From NCBI GenBank assembly GCA_944323395.1, contig CALUSI010000013.1, positions 1-61,526 on the forward strand: a stretch of 61,526 nt of DNA, given 5' to 3'. The position numbers and the translations under genes were made by a program. Positions within the stretch are counted from its first letter, which is position 1. Each line of letters starts with the position of its first letter. This document shows, one piece after another, positions 1-8,290 of this stretch. Origin of the DNA: Candidatus Gastranaerophilales bacterium. Its GTDB lineage: Bacteria; Cyanobacteriota; Vampirovibrionia; Gastranaerophilales; Gastranaerophilaceae. The notes beneath the pieces were generated by a model. It searched no databases and was not told the origin of the DNA. It saw only the letters and a program-made list of their open reading frames with translations.

Positions 1-90
1 TGTAAGCTTCTCCATTCTTGAAGTATGTTTTTTGCTTTTATAATATCTTTTGCCTGAATAGATTTATCCCCACCATTTAGAAGTAGTCAT
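1..90 (-). pseudogene. 5' end of an unidentified gene, apparently frameshifted
   Basis: On the minus strand an ATG at 90 follows a good ribosome binding site (AGGAGT, 95-100), but the frame stops after eight codons (MTTSKWWG, then TAA at 64-66). If one base of the GGGG run (CCCC at 68-71 on the plus strand) is skipped, the frame stays open to the window edge and reads DKSIQAKDIIKAKNILQEW, which looks like ordinary helical protein. I infer a gene leaving the window to the left that is broken by a one-base insertion, or a homopolymer sequencing error. Too little is present to name a family. Confidence 0.4.
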
Positions 91-507
91 TAAGACTCCT
101 TTTTTATTGTCTATGTGAAACTTTTTTCCTCTGAACTTGTTTCAAGATTTTGATTTTGTTGCAAAATCCATATATAATATAAGCCTCATCTAACATTTCT
201 AAATAAGTATAGAAAAGTTATTACATTCCTTCGGAGTGCCTTTTCTATTCTATTAGAATGAGAAGTGCTAATATCTCTTTTTATTTTAAAATTCTACATA
301 GTAAATAATTTCGTATTCTAAAAAAATTTCCCAAATATCATTATAGGAAATTATATCTAATCAGAATTCACATTTTCTGACAGAGACCCAAATATGAATT
401 AAATTTTTAACATTTTTTCAAGATAAATACCAAAAAGACCCAAACACAATCAATGCGGGTCTAATTTATAAAGAAAAGCTTTTCAATAAACAAATAATTA
501 TTATTTA
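91..507. other. Intergenic region downstream of accC
   Basis: About 420 bp without a credible gene. It must contain the minus-strand promoter for the fragment starting at 90, and it holds the candidate accC terminator at 432-461. The rest is AT-rich, with no tRNA-like fold or tandem repeat that I can see. Confidence 0.6.
432..461 (-). terminator. Candidate terminator of accB-accC
   Basis: Read on the minus strand, GACCC and GGGTC form a 5 bp GC-rich stem around a 15-base loop and are followed directly by TTTTT. It lies 46 bp past the accC stop. The stem is short for a rho-independent terminator, so confidence is moderate. Confidence 0.45.
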
Positions 508-1848
508 TTATTTTTGCTTATATGTATTCATAAAACCTGTATCAAAAACACCACTGATAAATACTTCATCTTCAATCAGTTCTTGATAAAAAGGAAGTGT
601 TGTTTTAACTCCGGTTATAACATATTCTTTTAATGCTCTATACATTCTTCTTCTTGCTTCTTCTCTAGTTGGAGCCCAACACATTAATTTGCTTATTAAT
701 GAATCATAATAAGGCGGAATTTTATAGCCTGAATATACATGTGAATCAACTCTTACACCAAATCCACCAGGAGTAATATAACCATTTATTTCACCCGGAG
801 CAGGTAAAAAGTTTCTATCAGGGTCTTCTGCATTTATACGACATTCTATAGCGTGACCATATAATTTTATATCTTCTTGCTTGAACGACAATGGATTACC
901 TGCCGCTATATTTATTTGTTCTCTAACTATATCAACATTTGAAATCATTTCAGTGATGCCGTGTTCAACTTGAAGACGCGTATTCATTTCCATAAAATAG
1001 AAATTTTTATCTTTATCAAGTAAAAACTCAATAGTGCCAACACCTTCGTAATTAGCAGCTTTAGCAGCTCTAACAGCAGCTTCACCAAGTTTTTTCCTTA
1101 TTTCTTCACTTACAGCAGGAGATGGAGCTTCTTCAACTAATTTTTGATGTCTTCTTTGTATAGAACAATCTCTTTCTCCCAAGTGAACAACATTTCCAAA
1201 TTTATCTGCAATAACCTGAACTTCAATGTGTCTTGGATTTACTAAATATTTTTCCATATATACATCAGGATTACCAAAGAATTTCTCAGCTTCCTGACGG
1301 CAAAGTGTAATATTTTGCTCAAGCTCAGCATCGTTATTAGCAACACGCATACCTTTTCCACCACCACCTGCAGTTGCTTTAACTATTACAGGATATCCGA
1401 ATTTTTTAGCAGCAGCTTTTGCTTCTTCAATATCTGTTATAATTCCGATACCAGGAGTAATCGGAACATTTTTTGACACCATTGTTTTTCTTGCAGTAGC
1501 TTTATCACCCATTAATTGCATAGATTCAGGAGAAGGACCTATAAATTTTATATTGTGTTCTGCACAAATTTCAGCAAAATCTGCTCTTTCAGACATAAAC
1601 CCGTACCCCGGATGTATTGCATCTGCACCCGAAATTAATGCTGCCGATATTATTGCTGGTATATTCAAATAACTTTTTGAACTTTCATTTGGTCCGATAC
1701 AATATGCTTCTGTTGCTAAACTAACATGTAAAGAATTTGCATCAGCTTGAGAATAAACTGCAACGGTAGGAATACCTATTTCTCTACAAGCTCTTATAAT
1801 TCTAACTGCAACTTCGCCTCTATTCGCTATTAATACTTTTTTAAACAT
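508..1848 (-). CDS. accC: Acetyl-CoA carboxylase, biotin carboxylase subunit
   Basis: AccC carries out the ATP- and bicarbonate-dependent carboxylation of biotin on AccB, the first half-reaction of malonyl-CoA synthesis in the cytoplasm. The protein opens with the family signature MFKKVLIANRGEVAVRI. It has the glycine-rich ATP-grasp loop (KATAGGGGKGMR, near residue 160), the catalytic EMNTRLQVEH segment near 290 and the C-terminal biotin carboxylase domain. At 446 residues it is full length. The reading frame is open to a GTG at 1860, but the ATG at 1848 gives exactly the canonical N-terminus, so I place the start there. It lies 11 bp after the accB stop, so the two genes form an operon. Confidence 0.96.
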   Translation of the reverse strand: MFKKVLIANRGEVAVRIIRACREIGIPTVAVYSQADANSLHVSLATEAYCIGPNESSKSYLNIPAIISAALISGADAIHPGYGFMSERADFAEICAEHNIKFIGPSPESMQLMGDKATARKTMVSKNVPITPGIGIITDIEEAKAAAKKFGYPVIVKATAGGGGKGMRVANNDAELEQNITLCRQEAEKFFGNPDVYMEKYLVNPRHIEVQVIADKFGNVVHLGERDCSIQRRHQKLVEEAPSPAVSEEIRKKLGEAAVRAAKAANYEGVGTIEFLLDKDKNFYFMEMNTRLQVEHGITEMISNVDIVREQINIAAGNPLSFKQEDIKLYGHAIECRINAEDPDRNFLPAPGEINGYITPGGFGVRVDSHVYSGYKIPPYYDSLISKLMCWAPTREEARRRMYRALKEYVITGVKTTLPFYQELIEDEVFISGVFDTGFMNTYKQK

Positions 1849-1859
1849 ATTTTTTTCCA

Positions 1860-2312
1860 CTACTCTTGTTCTACATACATAATTACTTGACCATATTCAA
1901 CAGGTTTACCGTCTTCTATACAAATCTCAGCAATTCTACCTGATACTTCAGATTTAATTTTATTCATTAATTTTATTGTTTCTATTATACAAACTTGTTG
2001 ACCTTCTTTTATTTCATCACCAACACTAACAAATGGTTTTTCACCTGGTGACGGTTTAGAGAAATAAAGTCCTATCATATTAGAAATAATTGGAACAAGT
2101 TTTTTCTTTGTTTCTTGTTGTTCTGTTTTTTCAGTTTCCTGAATTGCAGATTGAACTTCAGGTTCAACAATTTTTTCTTTTATTACAGGCTTAAATCCGT
2201 TGCCTTTTATAATTAATGACTTTTCTGTATCTTCTAATGTAATTTCAGTAAGTTCATTGTTTTTCATTATTTCAATTAATTTTTCAATATAATCTGTTTC
2301 AAATTCTTTCAT
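1860..2312 (-). CDS. accB: Biotin carboxyl carrier protein of acetyl-CoA carboxylase
   Basis: AccB carries the biotin that AccC carboxylates and the carboxyltransferase then uses to make malonyl-CoA. The 150-residue protein has the usual layout: an N-terminal helical part (about 1-35), an acidic, Glu/Gln/Thr-rich linker (about 45-75) and a C-terminal biotinyl domain. The biotin site reads ETIKLMNKI, a slight variant of the common EAMKMMNEI; the target lysine is present. The TKKKLVPIISNMIGLYFSKP segment is typical of the start of the biotinyl domain. It is the first gene of the accB-accC operon and its promoter must lie in 2313-2485, divergent from the small plus-strand gene. Confidence 0.95.
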   Translation of the reverse strand: MKEFETDYIEKLIEIMKNNELTEITLEDTEKSLIIKGNGFKPVIKEKIVEPEVQSAIQETEKTEQQETKKKLVPIISNMIGLYFSKPSPGEKPFVSVGDEIKEGQQVCIIETIKLMNKIKSEVSGRIAEICIEDGKPVEYGQVIMYVEQE

Positions 2313-2485
2313 AATATCCCTTTTAATATTAAAGACTTTATTTATTTTAGCCCCTACATATTACGGAGTCAAGAAAATACACATTTAACGTTAAGCAAAA
2401 AAATCTAACTCAACTTATTATATGATGAAAGATTTATATTTTTTTTATATAATCACTTTGTATTATAAGTAATAGAAGGCTCAAA

Positions 2486-2743
2486 ATGCTACCAATAGTA
2501 ACTCAAGAACAATCTACATTATGTTTTGCCGAAATATTTCAAGATGTGCATTCTTGGAGAAAAAAAATGATTCATTATATAAAGGATGAAAATCCTGAAA
2601 TAAATTCAGCAATCATTGAAGCAGCACAGAACACAGATTTGGATCCAAAAGCAGTAGCATTAGGTGCCTATATGACATATGTTCTTCTTGAAACAGCAAT
2701 GAAAGAAGAATCAGGACAACAAGTATTTACTCTTGATGAATAA
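2486..2743 (+). CDS. Small hypothetical protein
   Basis: An 85-residue protein that I do not recognise. It is preceded by AGAAGG at a suitable distance from its ATG, and is predicted largely helical and soluble (residues 35-75 read as a helix pair: NSAIIEAAQN, AVALGAYMTYVLLETAMKEE). There is no signal peptide or cysteine pair. It is divergent from accB and its stop codon directly abuts the convergent gene at 2744. The good ribosome binding site and coding-like composition support it as real; the function is unknown. Confidence 0.65.
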   Translation: MLPIVTQEQSTLCFAEIFQDVHSWRKKMIHYIKDENPEINSAIIEAAQNTDLDPKAVALGAYMTYVLLETAMKEESGQQVFTLDE

Positions 2744-3094
2744 TCATAGAAACTTTATTTTATAATTTTGTATTTGCTCTTGTTTAATTAATTTCTTTTG
2801 ATTTTCAAGAGTATTTTTTACAGCAAATGTCCAACCATGCAGGGGATTAACAAAAAGGAAAAATGCCGCTTCACTTTCGACAATTCTTGAAGCATTATCA
2901 ATTAATAACTCCCCCTTATCTGATAATTCAAATACAGTAAAAGATAATGGTGTTGATATTGTACTGTCTATATAAGCATCGTATTTTATTTTACTTAACC
3001 TAGTTGTATCTTTTACTAAAAAAGAACCTTTAAATGAGGTAATATGCTTATACAAAAATGTTATAATATCCTCAAGATTATTGTATCGACTCAT
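2744..3094 (-). CDS. Hypothetical protein coupled to the GGDEF protein
   Basis: A 116-residue protein of unknown function without a signal peptide or clear membrane segment. Its start overlaps the end of the upstream diguanylate cyclase gene by 17 bp, so the two are probably translationally coupled and may work together. The middle (about residues 40-100) alternates short strands and turns, suggesting a small alpha/beta domain, possibly a ligand-sensing fold. No motif allows a firm family call. Confidence 0.6.
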   Translation of the reverse strand: MSRYNNLEDIITFLYKHITSFKGSFLVKDTTRLSKIKYDAYIDSTISTPLSFTVFELSDKGELLIDNASRIVESEAAFFLFVNPLHGWTFAVKNTLENQKKLIKQEQIQNYKIKFL

Positions 3095-4988
3095 TTTTTA
3101 CCACATAAATAAAATCTTCAACCAATTTTTCATTCCATTGTTTACCGGATTCACTTTTTATTATTTCCACAATTTCATCTATGTCATAAGCTTGCCTATA
3201 TGGTCTATCCTGAGTCATAGCATAAAACGCATCAACCAATAATACAATTTGCGATGTTACAGGAATTTCTATACCTGATTTTTTACCTGGATAACCTTCA
3301 CCATTCCAATTCTCATGGTGGCTTTCTATTATAGGAATAATATCTTGAATATTTGAAATTGGTTTTAATATTTCTCTCGCAGCAATAACAGGATGCTGTT
3401 TAATAAGATTTTTTTCTTCATCTGTTAACGGTTCTTTTTTATTAAAAATTTCTTCCGGTATCATAATATTACCAATATCATAAAGTAGTATTGCTAATTT
3501 TAATTTGTCAATTTCATCTTTTGGCAAATCCAGTTTTTTCGCTACCATAACAGCCAATATAATCTTTGATTTTGTTGTACCTGTTTTATACATTTGATTA
3601 TATGTCTGAGAAATAATATCCACGATAGAATATAAAACGTCTTTAGAATTAACATCTTCTGACTTAATTTTCTGTAATTTTTGATTTAATATTCTTGCTG
3701 TTTCATCATCAACAGGAATTCGCTTTTTTGTAAGAATATCCATAAAAGTTTCTACAGCAACCTTTTGCCAGTTTATTTCATTCTGTTTTTGCGCTATTTG
3801 TACTTGGTTTCTTCCGTTTAGTTTTGCTTTATACATAGCTTGGTCGGCAAGTTCCATTAATTCGTCAATTCTGTCTGAGTGTTCTAAAAATGTAGCAACT
3901 CCTACACTCGCAGTAATACCTCCAATTGTATCTAACGCCTGATTTTCAATTGATTTTCTTATCCTTTCCGCTGCAATTACGGCTCCTCTCGAATCGACAC
4001 CAGGTAAAAGGAGATTAAATTCTTCGCCTCCAATCCTTGCCGGAATATCAATTGAACGAGCTTCTCTTTTTAATACATTCGCTATTGTTTTTATTGCTAA
4101 ATCACCAAATTGATGCCCATATGTATCATTTATTTTCTTCAAATAATCTAGATCCATTGATATCAAAGAAAATGGTTGTTTTAATCTGAGAGAACGTTCT
4201 GCTTCTTTCAATATATTATCTTCAAAATATCTACGATTAAATATTCCTGTCAAAGGATCTGTAATAGCTTGTTTTTTTACTTCTTCAAATAGCCCTGCTA
4301 CAGTAATCGCCAACTCTATTTGATTTGCAAATAAAGCAAGAAAATTTGTTTCCGTATCTGTAATTCCATCTCTATCCGATGAAACAATTACACAACCAAA
4401 ATCTTCTTTTCCATTATATAGTGGAACTACTGTACAAGTCTTCGAATTCATTTCTGACATCACATAATTTATCTGATCATCAGAGAAGAAAGGGAAAAAC
4501 ATTTTTATTATTCCTTTTAAATCAGGAGTAGAAAAAATTTGTCTTTCAGAAATTGCTTTTACTACGATTGAGTTACTTACATAAGGCAATTTATATGTTT
4601 CAAGCGATTCATTCATTATTTCGAAGAGCTTATCAATACTTTTATTTGATGAAGATGATTTAACTGAAAAATAAGAATTATTATTCTCATCATATTCAAT
4701 TTTTAATATCCCAGCATAATGATAGTTCATATCTTCATGCAAAATACTAACAATTTTATCAAGCATACTTGAGAGTGGTTGAGATGAATTCATCATATCC
4801 CAAACACTGTTCAATGTTAGAATTGTTTGATTAGCCTGTTCAAGTTCCTTCGTACGAGCAGCAATTTCTTCTTCTAACGCTATATTTTTGGCATAAACAT
4901 CCGCAAAGTCCTTCCCCTTTAGGTATATGGACCCATCAAGCTTATTAATCTGTCCCAGTAATTCTTTAAAACCGGAAAATATATTCAC
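3078..4988 (-). CDS. GAF-GGDEF diguanylate cyclase with degenerate HD-GYP domain
   Basis: A 636-residue signalling protein. A coiled-coil start (about 30-60) leads into a GAF-like sensor (about 65-235). Next is a complete GGDEF domain: DPLTGIFNRR at 244-253, the active-site loop RIGGEEF at 318-324, and an RxxD inhibitory site (RSID, 311-314) five residues upstream of it. This part should make cyclic di-GMP. The C-terminal third is an HD-GYP domain that keeps HHENWNGEGYP, but the metal-binding HD pair reads YD (LLYDIGNI, Tyr503-Asp504). The missing histidine suggests that the phosphodiesterase half is inactive or only regulatory. No membrane segment is seen, so the protein is probably cytoplasmic. 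Confidence 0.92.
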   Translation of the reverse strand: MNIFSGFKELLGQINKLDGSIYLKGKDFADVYAKNIALEEEIAARTKELEQANQTILTLNSVWDMMNSSQPLSSMLDKIVSILHEDMNYHYAGILKIEYDENNNSYFSVKSSSSNKSIDKLFEIMNESLETYKLPYVSNSIVVKAISERQIFSTPDLKGIIKMFFPFFSDDQINYVMSEMNSKTCTVVPLYNGKEDFGCVIVSSDRDGITDTETNFLALFANQIELAITVAGLFEEVKKQAITDPLTGIFNRRYFEDNILKEAERSLRLKQPFSLISMDLDYLKKINDTYGHQFGDLAIKTIANVLKREARSIDIPARIGGEEFNLLLPGVDSRGAVIAAERIRKSIENQALDTIGGITASVGVATFLEHSDRIDELMELADQAMYKAKLNGRNQVQIAQKQNEINWQKVAVETFMDILTKKRIPVDDETARILNQKLQKIKSEDVNSKDVLYSIVDIISQTYNQMYKTGTTKSKIILAVMVAKKLDLPKDEIDKLKLAILLYDIGNIMIPEEIFNKKEPLTDEEKNLIKQHPVIAAREILKPISNIQDIIPIIESHHENWNGEGYPGKKSGIEIPVTSQIVLLVDAFYAMTQDRPYRQAYDIDEIVEIIKSESGKQWNEKLVEDFIYVVKNESIQ

Positions 4989-5042
4989 AACTTTGTTCCA
5001 AGATATTATGTCGAGTATATGTATTATATACCCTTTTTCTGA

Positions 5043-6104
5043 TTATTGTAATACCTTTTTTACAATATTTATTATTTTTTCTGAAGGAATTTCTTCTATA
5101 CACTTATTTTTATTAGCTTTTAGTCTGCAATGTTTTTTCATACACGGAGAACATAAAGCTTTTGATTGTATAGACTGATACTTACTTCCATATGGAGCGG
5201 TCCTATTTGAGCTTGTAGCAAAAAACAATGTTATTATTTTAGGATGCGCTGTTGCCCAAGCAATATGTGCACTACCTGAATCCGGACTTATTACCAAATC
5301 AACATTTTGACATATATATACAATATCTGCGATAGTTGTCATTCCTGTTAAATTAATAATATTTTTCTCTGAAACCTTTTCTAATATCTTATTTGTAAGA
5401 ATTTTTTCTTTTTCTGTTGCAGTTACGATTATATTACAAAATTCTTGAAACTCTTTTATTACGTTAACCCATCCTTCAACAGTCCAATGCTTATTTCCCC
5501 AAGTTGTAGCAGGCGCTATTAGTATAGTTTTTTTTGAATTATCAAGGTTTTTTATTATATCTATTATATTTTTAGAATATTCTTTACTTAAATCAGGTAT
5601 AACAAATTCAGGGTTTATATCATTACAATCAAGATATTGTGCTATTTCTAAATTTCTTTTGACTACGTGATAATTTATATCAAATTGTGTTCTGTTTGTT
5701 TTAATTATTTCGTTTGCAAAAAGCCAAGAAAACTCTCTTCCTCCATCTAGTGCAATCTTTCTTTTTCCTCTAGATAACCCCATAATAATGGAACTCTTCA
5801 AAAGTTGTTGGGTATCAATTACAATATCATAATTTTCAGAACGTATTTTTTTTATAATTGAAAAAAACTCTTTCAAAACATTATAAAAATTCATTTTTTT
5901 CCATTTTTTACGTTCTAAAACATAAACATTATTTAAAAGCGGATTATTCAATATAAATTTTTCTGCTTTATCTTCAACAATCCAATCCAATTGAACATTC
6001 GGATATTTTTTTCTTAAAGCGTTAGCTAAAGGAAGAGTATGAATAGTATCACCTAAAGCACTCAGTCTTATTATTAATATTTTTTTTATATTATTATTTT
6101 CCAA
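5043..6104 (-). CDS. Glycosyltransferase family 9 (ADP-heptose:LPS heptosyltransferase-like)
   Basis: GT9 enzymes add heptose from ADP-heptose to the lipopolysaccharide core at the inner face of the cytoplasmic membrane. The protein starts with the family motif KKILIIRLSALGDTIHTLP, and its C-terminal half has the nucleotide-sugar site SPDSGSAHIAWA. It ends in a cysteine cluster (CSPC, then two more Cys) seen in many members. Which core acceptor it uses cannot be read from sequence. There is no ATG. The frame opens with a TTG at 6134, but the TTG at 6104 lies 8 bases after AAAGG, so I chose it (353 residues). It supports a Gram-negative outer membrane. Confidence 0.88.
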   Translation of the reverse strand: MENNNIKKILIIRLSALGDTIHTLPLANALRKKYPNVQLDWIVEDKAEKFILNNPLLNNVYVLERKKWKKMNFYNVLKEFFSIIKKIRSENYDIVIDTQQLLKSSIIMGLSRGKRKIALDGGREFSWLFANEIIKTNRTQFDINYHVVKRNLEIAQYLDCNDINPEFVIPDLSKEYSKNIIDIIKNLDNSKKTILIAPATTWGNKHWTVEGWVNVIKEFQEFCNIIVTATEKEKILTNKILEKVSEKNIINLTGMTTIADIVYICQNVDLVISPDSGSAHIAWATAHPKIITLFFATSSNRTAPYGSKYQSIQSKALCSPCMKKHCRLKANKNKCIEEIPSEKIINIVKKVLQ

Positions 6105-6308
6105 TTTCTCAACCTTTTTTACTAAGTATAGCAAAGATTACATATAAATAGCTGAATTTAATATAAAAAAAATACTATAAAAGTTTACATTTGATTTATT
6201 TTTTTAAACTTTTTGGGGGAATGAATTTATAAAAAATTTTATTATTATTAATTTGTTAGAAAGCAATGGTTAATATCTGCATAAAAAGACAATTAGGACA
6301 CTTTATAT

Positions 6309-6554
6309 ATGAATAAAAACAAAGAAAAAGAAATAAAAAATTCTATAAGAATGTGTAAGTTAAGACTACAGACAATACAACCTCATCTAACAGATGAAAA
6401 ACCAATTTTAAATGAATCGTTTAACAGACTTTTAATAGAAAAAGCTATCTTAAGAGATAAATTGATGCATAAAGAACCCTCTTTCCTATCAAAACTGGCA
6501 AGAAAAATTAGAACCTATAATAAAAAAGAATTAATTTGTGACTACTTTAAATAA
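6309..6554 (+). CDS. Small basic hypothetical protein
   Basis: An 81-residue lysine- and arginine-rich protein, predicted helical, without signal peptide or known motif. It has a clean ATG, but only a weak AGGAC element upstream. It is transcribed toward fliR and separated from it by a strong inverted repeat. The real-gene call rests on an intact frame bounded by a terminator; function unknown. Confidence 0.5.
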   Translation: MNKNKEKEIKNSIRMCKLRLQTIQPHLTDEKPILNESFNRLLIEKAILRDKLMHKEPSFLSKLARKIRTYNKKELICDYFK

Positions 6555-6580
6555 ATCACAAATTATATAATTTATTTTAT

Positions 6581-6621
6581 ATTTTAAATTTGAAGTTTTT
6601 TCATAACTTCAAATTTAAAAT
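6581..6621. terminator. Bidirectional terminator between small gene and fliR
   Basis: A perfect 17 bp inverted repeat (6581-6597 with 6605-6621) around a 7-base loop, flanked by A/T runs on both sides. It sits between two convergent genes and can serve both strands. The stem is AT-rich. Confidence 0.6.
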
Positions 6622-6630
6622 TATTTTCTC

Positions 6631-7413
6631 CTAAAATATGTTAGCAAAAGACATAAAGAAATCACTAATAACATTAAGTAAAGATGGCATAATTACAACC
6701 AAAATGGCAGCACCCATACAAGGTTTGAACAAGAAACTCATTTGAAAGACGTTTACTTGCGGTGCGGTTTTAGAAATAATACCTAAAATTATATCTTGAC
6801 CTAATGTTGCAAGTAATACAGGTGATGCAATTTGTAAACCTATATATAAAACATTTGAAGTTATTTTGACTAAATATGGCATATTTACTATCTCATCTAA
6901 TGGTACAAAAGAACTATAAATAGGAAATATTTCAAAACTTCTTATAAAAGCATTAAATGTCCAATATGCACCGCCAATTTCCAAGAAAATAATCAATCCA
7001 ATAAGGCTAAATATTCTTCCCATAATAGAAATTTGAGAAGAGGTTGTTGGATCCATAATTGTAGCAGAAGATACCCCTTGTTGCATATTAATCATATCTC
7101 CACCACTTTCAACAGCTTTAACGATACAATTGACTATAAATCCTATTAAGGCACCACATAAATAATTTATTACAACTGCATATATTATTGATAAACCTTG
7201 AGGCGGTGTTTCCGGTCTAATTAACATAGAGAGAATAATTGTAAAAATAAGCGCAAATCCAACTTTTGCAATCATTGGAATTTCACTTCTTTGTAAGAAT
7301 GGAGCCGTTCTCATCAAACCTGCAACTCTTGCAAAGATAGGAATACCACCAGATAGAATATTATTTACCTCGGGAAAAATTTTTGGAAATTCATTTATTA
7401 TTAAGTCTAACAT
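6631..7413 (-). CDS. fliR: Flagellar export gate protein FliR
   Basis: FliR is an integral membrane component of the flagellar type III export gate, together with FliP and FliQ. At 260 residues it has the family length, five to six hydrophobic segments, and family-like stretches such as GGIPIFARVAGLMRTAP near residue 22 and GGDMINMQQGVSSATIMDP near 103. It is the last gene of the minus-strand operon; its start codon overlaps the upstream stop by one base. The linked fliO supports a flagellar rather than an injectisome role. flhB, which usually follows, is not in the window at this position. Confidence 0.93.
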   Translation of the reverse strand: MLDLIINEFPKIFPEVNNILSGGIPIFARVAGLMRTAPFLQRSEIPMIAKVGFALIFTIILSMLIRPETPPQGLSIIYAVVINYLCGALIGFIVNCIVKAVESGGDMINMQQGVSSATIMDPTTSSQISIMGRIFSLIGLIIFLEIGGAYWTFNAFIRSFEIFPIYSSFVPLDEIVNMPYLVKITSNVLYIGLQIASPVLLATLGQDIILGIISKTAPQVNVFQMSFLFKPCMGAAILVVIMPSLLNVISDFFMSFANIF

Positions 7414-7787
7414 TATTTACTTGCACTTTCATATTTTACAGGTAAATCTATTTCAGTTAATCCTACTTTATTATCTTGAAAATTAGGCCCTGAAATAAAT
7501 CTTATTTGATATGCATTTAAATCTGTTGTTAAAATAACATCACAAATACCGTTATCATTTGCTTCTATAAACAATTGTTTTTTATCATTATAAAGAGAAG
7601 TTATTGGTATAATATTTACTATGTTTTTATTTGATATATTTATATTTTTAACAGTTGAATCCACATCTAACAAGTACATATTTTTAGTTTTGATATTAAA
7701 TAGATTAATATCATTCTTAACCAACGCACAATTACCTGTTTGAGAAGTCATAAAAAGAACTAATAACAATAAAATTATTTTTTTCAT
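7413..7787 (-). CDS. Secreted protein resembling the secretin/pilus N-terminal domain
   Basis: A 124-residue protein with an N-terminal signal peptide (MKKIILLLLVLFMTSQTGNC) and a single small domain. Its pattern (MYLLDVDSTVKNINISNKNI, then KQLFIEANDNGICDVIL) resembles the short beta-rich domain found at the N-terminus of CpaC-type secretins (Pfam family T2SS-T3SS_pil_N). I infer a periplasmic protein that touches the flagellar export or basal-body machinery. It overlaps fliQ by 4 bp and fliR by 1 bp, so it is embedded in the operon. I know of no standard flagellar gene at this place. The family call is by eye. Confidence 0.6.
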   Translation of the reverse strand: MKKIILLLLVLFMTSQTGNCALVKNDINLFNIKTKNMYLLDVDSTVKNINISNKNIVNIIPITSLYNDKKQLFIEANDNGICDVILTTDLNAYQIRFISGPNFQDNKVGLTEIDLPVKYESASK

Positions 7788-8287
7788 CTTTGATTCTCCA
7801 TTATTTTCTTTCTTTCAGCCAAATTTGGAGTAGGAACATTTTTTGCTCCGTTTCTCAAAAAGTTAAATCTGTCCTTTTGCGCAGTGTTTTGTGGTGCAAC
7901 TGCATTGTTTAAAATATGTGACATTGGTGTCATATCTTTTTTTACATCTGTTTTCATTTCATCAATAAATGGTTTTGTATAATTATAATAATCAGAAGGT
8001 AGTACATAATTATCAGATTTCGGAACAACATCAAAAGCTATTACAGCTCCTTCATTAAATAAATTAGTTAACAATTTCAGATAACCCGTCCCAAGAATTA
8101 TAATAACGAGGAATACAGTAAATATTTTTGGTGCTGCTGCAATTGTTTGCTCTTGTACTTGTGTTACAGCTTGCAAAATACCAACAATTAAACCGATAAC
8201 AGCTGCCGTTAATACGCAAGGCATTGCTATCATCAACATTACCATCAATCCTTTTGCAAAAAACTCTATTAGTATTTCCATTTTCAA
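7784..8287 (-). CDS. fliQ: Flagellar export gate protein FliQ with C-terminal extension
   Basis: FliQ forms the lower part of the export gate with FliP and FliR. Residues 1-90 match the family: two hydrophobic hairpin segments and the connecting AVTQVQEQTIAAAPKIF. FliQ is normally close to 90 residues, whereas this one has 167. The extra 75-80 residues are polar, without membrane segments, rich in Asn, Lys and Pro, and probably disordered. The reading frame is continuous, and the downstream gene starts inside its stop (4 bp overlap), so the extension is not a fusion artefact. What the tail does is unknown. Confidence 0.9.
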   Translation of the reverse strand: MKMEILIEFFAKGLMVMLMIAMPCVLTAAVIGLIVGILQAVTQVQEQTIAAAPKIFTVFLVIIILGTGYLKLLTNLFNEGAVIAFDVVPKSDNYVLPSDYYNYTKPFIDEMKTDVKKDMTPMSHILNNAVAPQNTAQKDRFNFLRNGAKNVPTPNLAERKKIMENQR

Positions 8288-8290
8288 TCC

